Shown here in pieces: positions 61,597 to 62,201 of a DNA stretch of 62,201 bases. Made by a program: the position numbers and the translations under genes. Source of the DNA: DASWNP01 sp036399175 (lineage in GTDB: Bacteria > Acidobacteriota > Blastocatellia > Pyrinomonadales > Pyrinomonadaceae); the NCBI GenBank assembly GCA_036399175.1, contig DASWNP010000034.1:1-62201 (forward strand), in the 5' to 3' direction. Every line of letters starts with the position of its first letter. The stretch's first letter is position 1. The notes under the pieces were generated by a model that was not told the origin of the DNA, ran no database searches, and saw only the letters and a program-made list of their open reading frames with translations.

Positions 61597-61998
61597 ATGT
61601 CACAGATTAGAATTGAACAGCAGGTCGGGCAGCGTTTCCTCGTCAATCTGCCGGTGCGAGCCGAGTGGAACGAGGAGAGAACGGGCAGGCATATCGTGGC
61701 CGAGGGCGAGACCGAGCACATCGGGCCGACGGGCGCGATGGTCACGCTGGAGCAGCTTCCTTCGGTCGGAAGTCGGATTCGTTTGAGCATCAAGGGCGCG
61801 GACGGCCCGCAGTTCGAGAGTGAGGCCGAAGTCGTCCGCCTCGTGCGCGACCTCGCGCAGCCTCTCGCTTCTCTGTCCATTCTGAAGCTGAAATCGCAGA
61901 AGGAATGGCGCGGGCGGGTCTGGGAGCCTGCCGTGCAGCAGGCCGCCCGACAGCGTGCGAGCGACGCCGAGACGGACGAAGACGGCTCGGTCAATTAA
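61597..61998 (+). CDS. PilZ-like domain protein
   Basis: A 133-residue protein with a PilZ-like beta-barrel pattern: FLVNLPVRAEWNEE at the start, then EHIGPTGAMVTLE as the counterpart of the D/NxSxxG motif, and GSRIRLSIKGADG. The c-di-GMP-binding RxxxR motif is not clear, so it may be a non-binding PilZ variant. The C-terminal 30 residues are acidic and disordered. AGGGAG precedes the ATG. The infA start lies 23 bp after its stop, so the two are probably co-transcribed. Confidence 0.78.
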   Translation: MSQIRIEQQVGQRFLVNLPVRAEWNEERTGRHIVAEGETEHIGPTGAMVTLEQLPSVGSRIRLSIKGADGPQFESEAEVVRLVRDLAQPLASLSILKLKSQKEWRGRVWEPAVQQAARQRASDAETDEDGSVN

Positions 61999-62021
61999 AG
62001 CAAATAAGGAGTCGGCACAAT

Positions 62022-62201
62022 TTGGCTAAGGACGATTTAATTCCGGCGGAGGGCGTGATAGTCGATAAGCTGCCCAACGCCTTCTTCAAAGTGCGCCTCG
62101 ACAACACGGAGCACATCGTTCTGGCACAGGTCTCGGGCAAGATGCGCAAGAACTTCATCCGCATCCTTCCGGGCGACCGTGTCACCGTCGAGATGTCTCC
62201 C
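62022..62201 (+). CDS. infA: Translation initiation factor IF-1, N-terminal part
   Basis: The first 60 codons of IF-1, running off the window. It starts with TTG at 62022 after AAGGAG (62006-62011) and reads (M)AKDDLIPAEGVIVDKLPNA, a standard IF-1 N-terminus. The last 103 bases equal bases 1-103, which supply the missing 13 C-terminal residues, so the complete 73-residue protein is encoded across the window ends. It is downstream of the PilZ-like gene. Confidence 0.94.
   Translation, partial: MAKDDLIPAEGVIVDKLPNAFFKVRLDNTEHIVLAQVSGKMRKNFIRILPGDRVTVEMSP
62099..62201 (+). repeat. 103-bp terminal direct repeat (equals 1-103)
   Basis: The final 103 bases are identical to the first 103 and the match ends exactly at both window edges. 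This is the usual signature of an unclosed circular assembly, giving a circle of 62,098 bp. The alternative is two identical infA copies flanking a chromosomal segment. Confidence 0.95.

Overview
The window is GC-rich, densely coded DNA that most resembles an Acidobacteriota genome, probably a Blastocatellia/Pyrinomonas-like member. This is inferred from protein families and not tested by a search. The pointers are a giant TonB-dependent receptor with an N-terminal carboxypeptidase-regulatory domain, CRTAC/ASPIC-UnbV FG-GAP proteins, large secreted TPR proteins, several secreted glycosidases and a DUF5715 M15-like protein. Bases 1-103 are repeated exactly as 62099-62201, and the two ends together rebuild one intact infA (IF-1). 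The window is therefore either a circular sequence of 62,098 bp cut inside infA, or a segment bounded by two identical infA stretches.

Region 1 (about 0.3-23 kb, minus strand) is a carbohydrate-use locus. It holds a PhyH-type dioxygenase and a YtfQ-YtfR-YtfT-YjfF-like sugar ABC importer with a GH43 gene inserted between the two permease genes. It continues with a second GH43, a LacI-type repressor, galactokinase and GalT (4-bp overlap), a 66-residue protein overlapping galT, a GH2 enzyme, a third GH43, a concanavalin-like secreted protein, a TPR protein and a 1,233-residue outer-membrane receptor. The likely logic is capture of an arabino/galacto-polysaccharide at the outer membrane, periplasmic trimming, import of (furanose) sugars and entry into the Leloir pathway. 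A GH172/DUF2961 gene at 25.6-26.8 kb fits the furanoside theme.

Region 2 (23-40.8 kb) is mixed: a TPR protein, a CRTAC/ASPIC-thioredoxin protein split by an in-frame TGA, a radical SAM protein, a secreted kinase-like protein divergent from a secreted tyrosine phosphatase, Ppk1, an ApaH-like phosphatase and an M15-like DUF5715 protein.

Region 3 (41-46 kb) looks like a mobility or replication module. A winged-helix protein has its coding sequence packed with TACCGGGGTA palindromic repeats. It is coupled by an 8-bp overlap to an ExeA-like AAA ATPase, followed by a small unknown protein, a SET-domain protein and a tyrosine recombinase.

Region 4 (46-51.8 kb) carries a HAD phosphatase, a creatininase-family protein, a small LysM protein, an orphan OppA-like lipoprotein and an M20 peptidase.

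Region 5 (51.9-61.3 kb) is the best candidate for an undescribed system. Seven co-directional genes encode two paralogous proteins with long Phe/Tyr-Glu-Gly-Glu repeats around a Gly/Ala-rich hydrophobic segment, two different HExxH metalloprotease-like proteins (one with a GIY-YIG-like segment), and three helical proteins I do not recognise. A short LuxR-type regulator is divergent from them. A PilZ-like gene then leads into infA.

Scattered between genes are hairpins whose arms are built of 7-nt tandem repeats in three sequence types, two of which share loop sequence.
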